The notes under the pieces were generated by a model. It did not search any database. It saw only the letters and a list, made by a program, of their open reading frames with translations, and was not told the DNA's origin. Position numbers and translations under genes: made by a program. A stretch of 59,024 nucleotides of DNA from Pseudomonadota bacterium. GTDB taxonomy: Bacteria > Pseudomonadota > Alphaproteobacteria > Caulobacterales > Caulobacteraceae. The stretch spans positions 1 through 59,024 of the forward strand of contig JAEYWU010000014.1 of NCBI GenBank assembly GCA_023428785.1, in the 5' to 3' direction. Below, piece after piece: positions 58,563 through 59,024 of this stretch. Within the stretch, counting starts at the first letter, position 1. The number at the start of each line of letters is the position of its first letter.

Positions 58563-58898
58563 TCATCGCCAGGGCTCATCCAAACGTCGACAGGTTCCTA
58601 CTTGCATAAAGATTCCGACCGCCACACCAGCCGTGTAGGTGGTCTGTCGCGTGTAGGGACCATCGGCATCGTAAGGGTCGGCCATATACCGAAACAGGTC
58701 TTGATCCGCCGCCATAGGCGCCCCATCGGGGCGACGTATGACAGAGGCCTCCAGGTGATAGTTGCTGGTAGCGGCCAGTGCCCATTGGTCAGCGCCTATC
58801 GGACCCCGCTCGTTCTGGAACGTCACCTCGCCTTCAGTGATGTGTGCCTCGAACGGATCGACGGAATCGGCTCGCCTCGGCTCCAACGTTCCGGGCCC
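58563..58898 (-). pseudogene. Hypothetical gene truncated at its 5' end by IS6 element
   Basis: About 110 codons on the minus strand end in VGTCRRLDEPWR, like the 57276 product. The frame runs without a good start straight to the left terminal repeat of an IS6-type element at 58899; the only initiation codon near the end is a TTG at 58886 without a ribosome site. The middle (AHITEGEVTFQNERGPIGAD; YMADPYDADGPYTRQTTYTA) is intact. The missing part would have held the signal peptide and first cysteine. The element has therefore removed or displaced the 5' end and promoter. Confidence 0.6.
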
Positions 58899-59024
58899 GG
58901 TGCTGTCAGGCTAACGCTAACAAGTCTCCCGTCATGGCTGCCGCGAGCCGTTGCCGATTGGGATGATGAAGCCACTTTCTTTCAAACGCCACCGTTTCCC
59001 ACCGGATGTGATCCGGCACGCGAT
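58899..59024 (+). mobile_element. IS6-family insertion sequence, left part, runs off the window
   Basis: The first 31 bases (GGTGCTGTCAGGCTAACGCT, then AACAAGTCTCC) are the same as the left end at 53212, and a transposase gene starts in the same orientation 67 bases in. Between the shared end and the transposase start the sequence differs from the first copy, so the two are related but not identical elements. The direct orientation of two IS6 elements 5.7 kb apart matches a pseudo-compound transposon. Confidence 0.8.
58966..59024 (+). CDS. IS6-family transposase, N-terminal part
   Basis: The first 19 codons (MKPLSFKRHRFPPDVIRHA) match the start of the transposase at 53282 (MRPISFKRHRFPADVIRQA) at 15 of 19 positions. 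ATG 58966 is the equivalent start; ATG 58963 is adjacent. The gene continues beyond the window. Nucleotide differences at many third positions show that this is a separate family member, not a recent duplicate. Confidence 0.8.
   Translation, partial: MKPLSFKRHRFPPDVIRHA

Noticed and set aside
1..59024. CRISPR arrays, tRNA or rRNA genes, prophage
   Set aside because: No regularly spaced repeats, no cloverleaf or rRNA sequence, and no phage structural or integrase genes were seen when reading through.

Overview
The window is GC-rich, densely coded alphaproteobacterial DNA, most likely from the Caulobacterales (Brevundimonas/Caulobacter type). The main reason is a chemotaxis operon whose gene order (mcp, STAS, cheY, cheA, cheW, cheR, cheB, cheY, cheD, small cheU-like gene, cheY with a tail) matches, as I remember it, the major che cluster of Caulobacter crescentus. 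Short overlaps between consecutive genes, GTG/TTG starts, a TonB receptor in a catabolic locus and TorF-type porins fit the same group. No tRNA, rRNA or CRISPR array was seen.

Layout. 1-1624: the 5' third of ilvD, broken at about base 202 and joined to unrelated sequence, with a leader-peptide/terminator attenuator in front of it, then a MarR regulator. 1688-6368: three-gene operon for the osmoprotectant N-acetylglutaminylglutamine amide (asnO, ngg, M42 peptidase). 6365-13751: sulfur assimilation unit: ferredoxin-NADP reductase, LysR regulator, siroheme synthase, DUF2849, sulfite reductase, a DUF934-CysH fusion and cysteine synthase. Two near-identical dyads lie upstream of fpr and in front of lysR/cysG, suggesting one regulator joins electron supply to reduction.

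13754-26973: a catabolic locus around a TonB receptor, with oxidoreductase, MFS transporter, TetR regulator, two acyl/aryl-CoA ligases, alpha/beta hydrolase, GH2 beta-mannosidase and SGNH esterase. It looks built for an acylated or feruloylated mannoside. 27050-30550: FixL/FixJ-like two-component pair, a CheY-like regulator and a TorF porin, with repeated TACGTA motifs between them. 30595-39611: the chemotaxis operon. 39608-40708: a class III CoA-transferase.

40979-50786: an archaic chaperone-usher pilus operon with eight consecutive spore-coat-U-type pilin genes, a chaperone, an usher and a tip subunit; a small secreted two-cysteine protein converges on its end. 51184-53046: two LuxR-type regulators, one with a C-terminal membrane anchor, and a small membrane protein. 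53212-59024: an IS6-family element, about 4.9 kb of small secreted or lipoprotein genes of unknown function, and the start of a second IS6 element in the same orientation which truncates a gene. This is the layout of an IS26-style pseudo-compound transposon.
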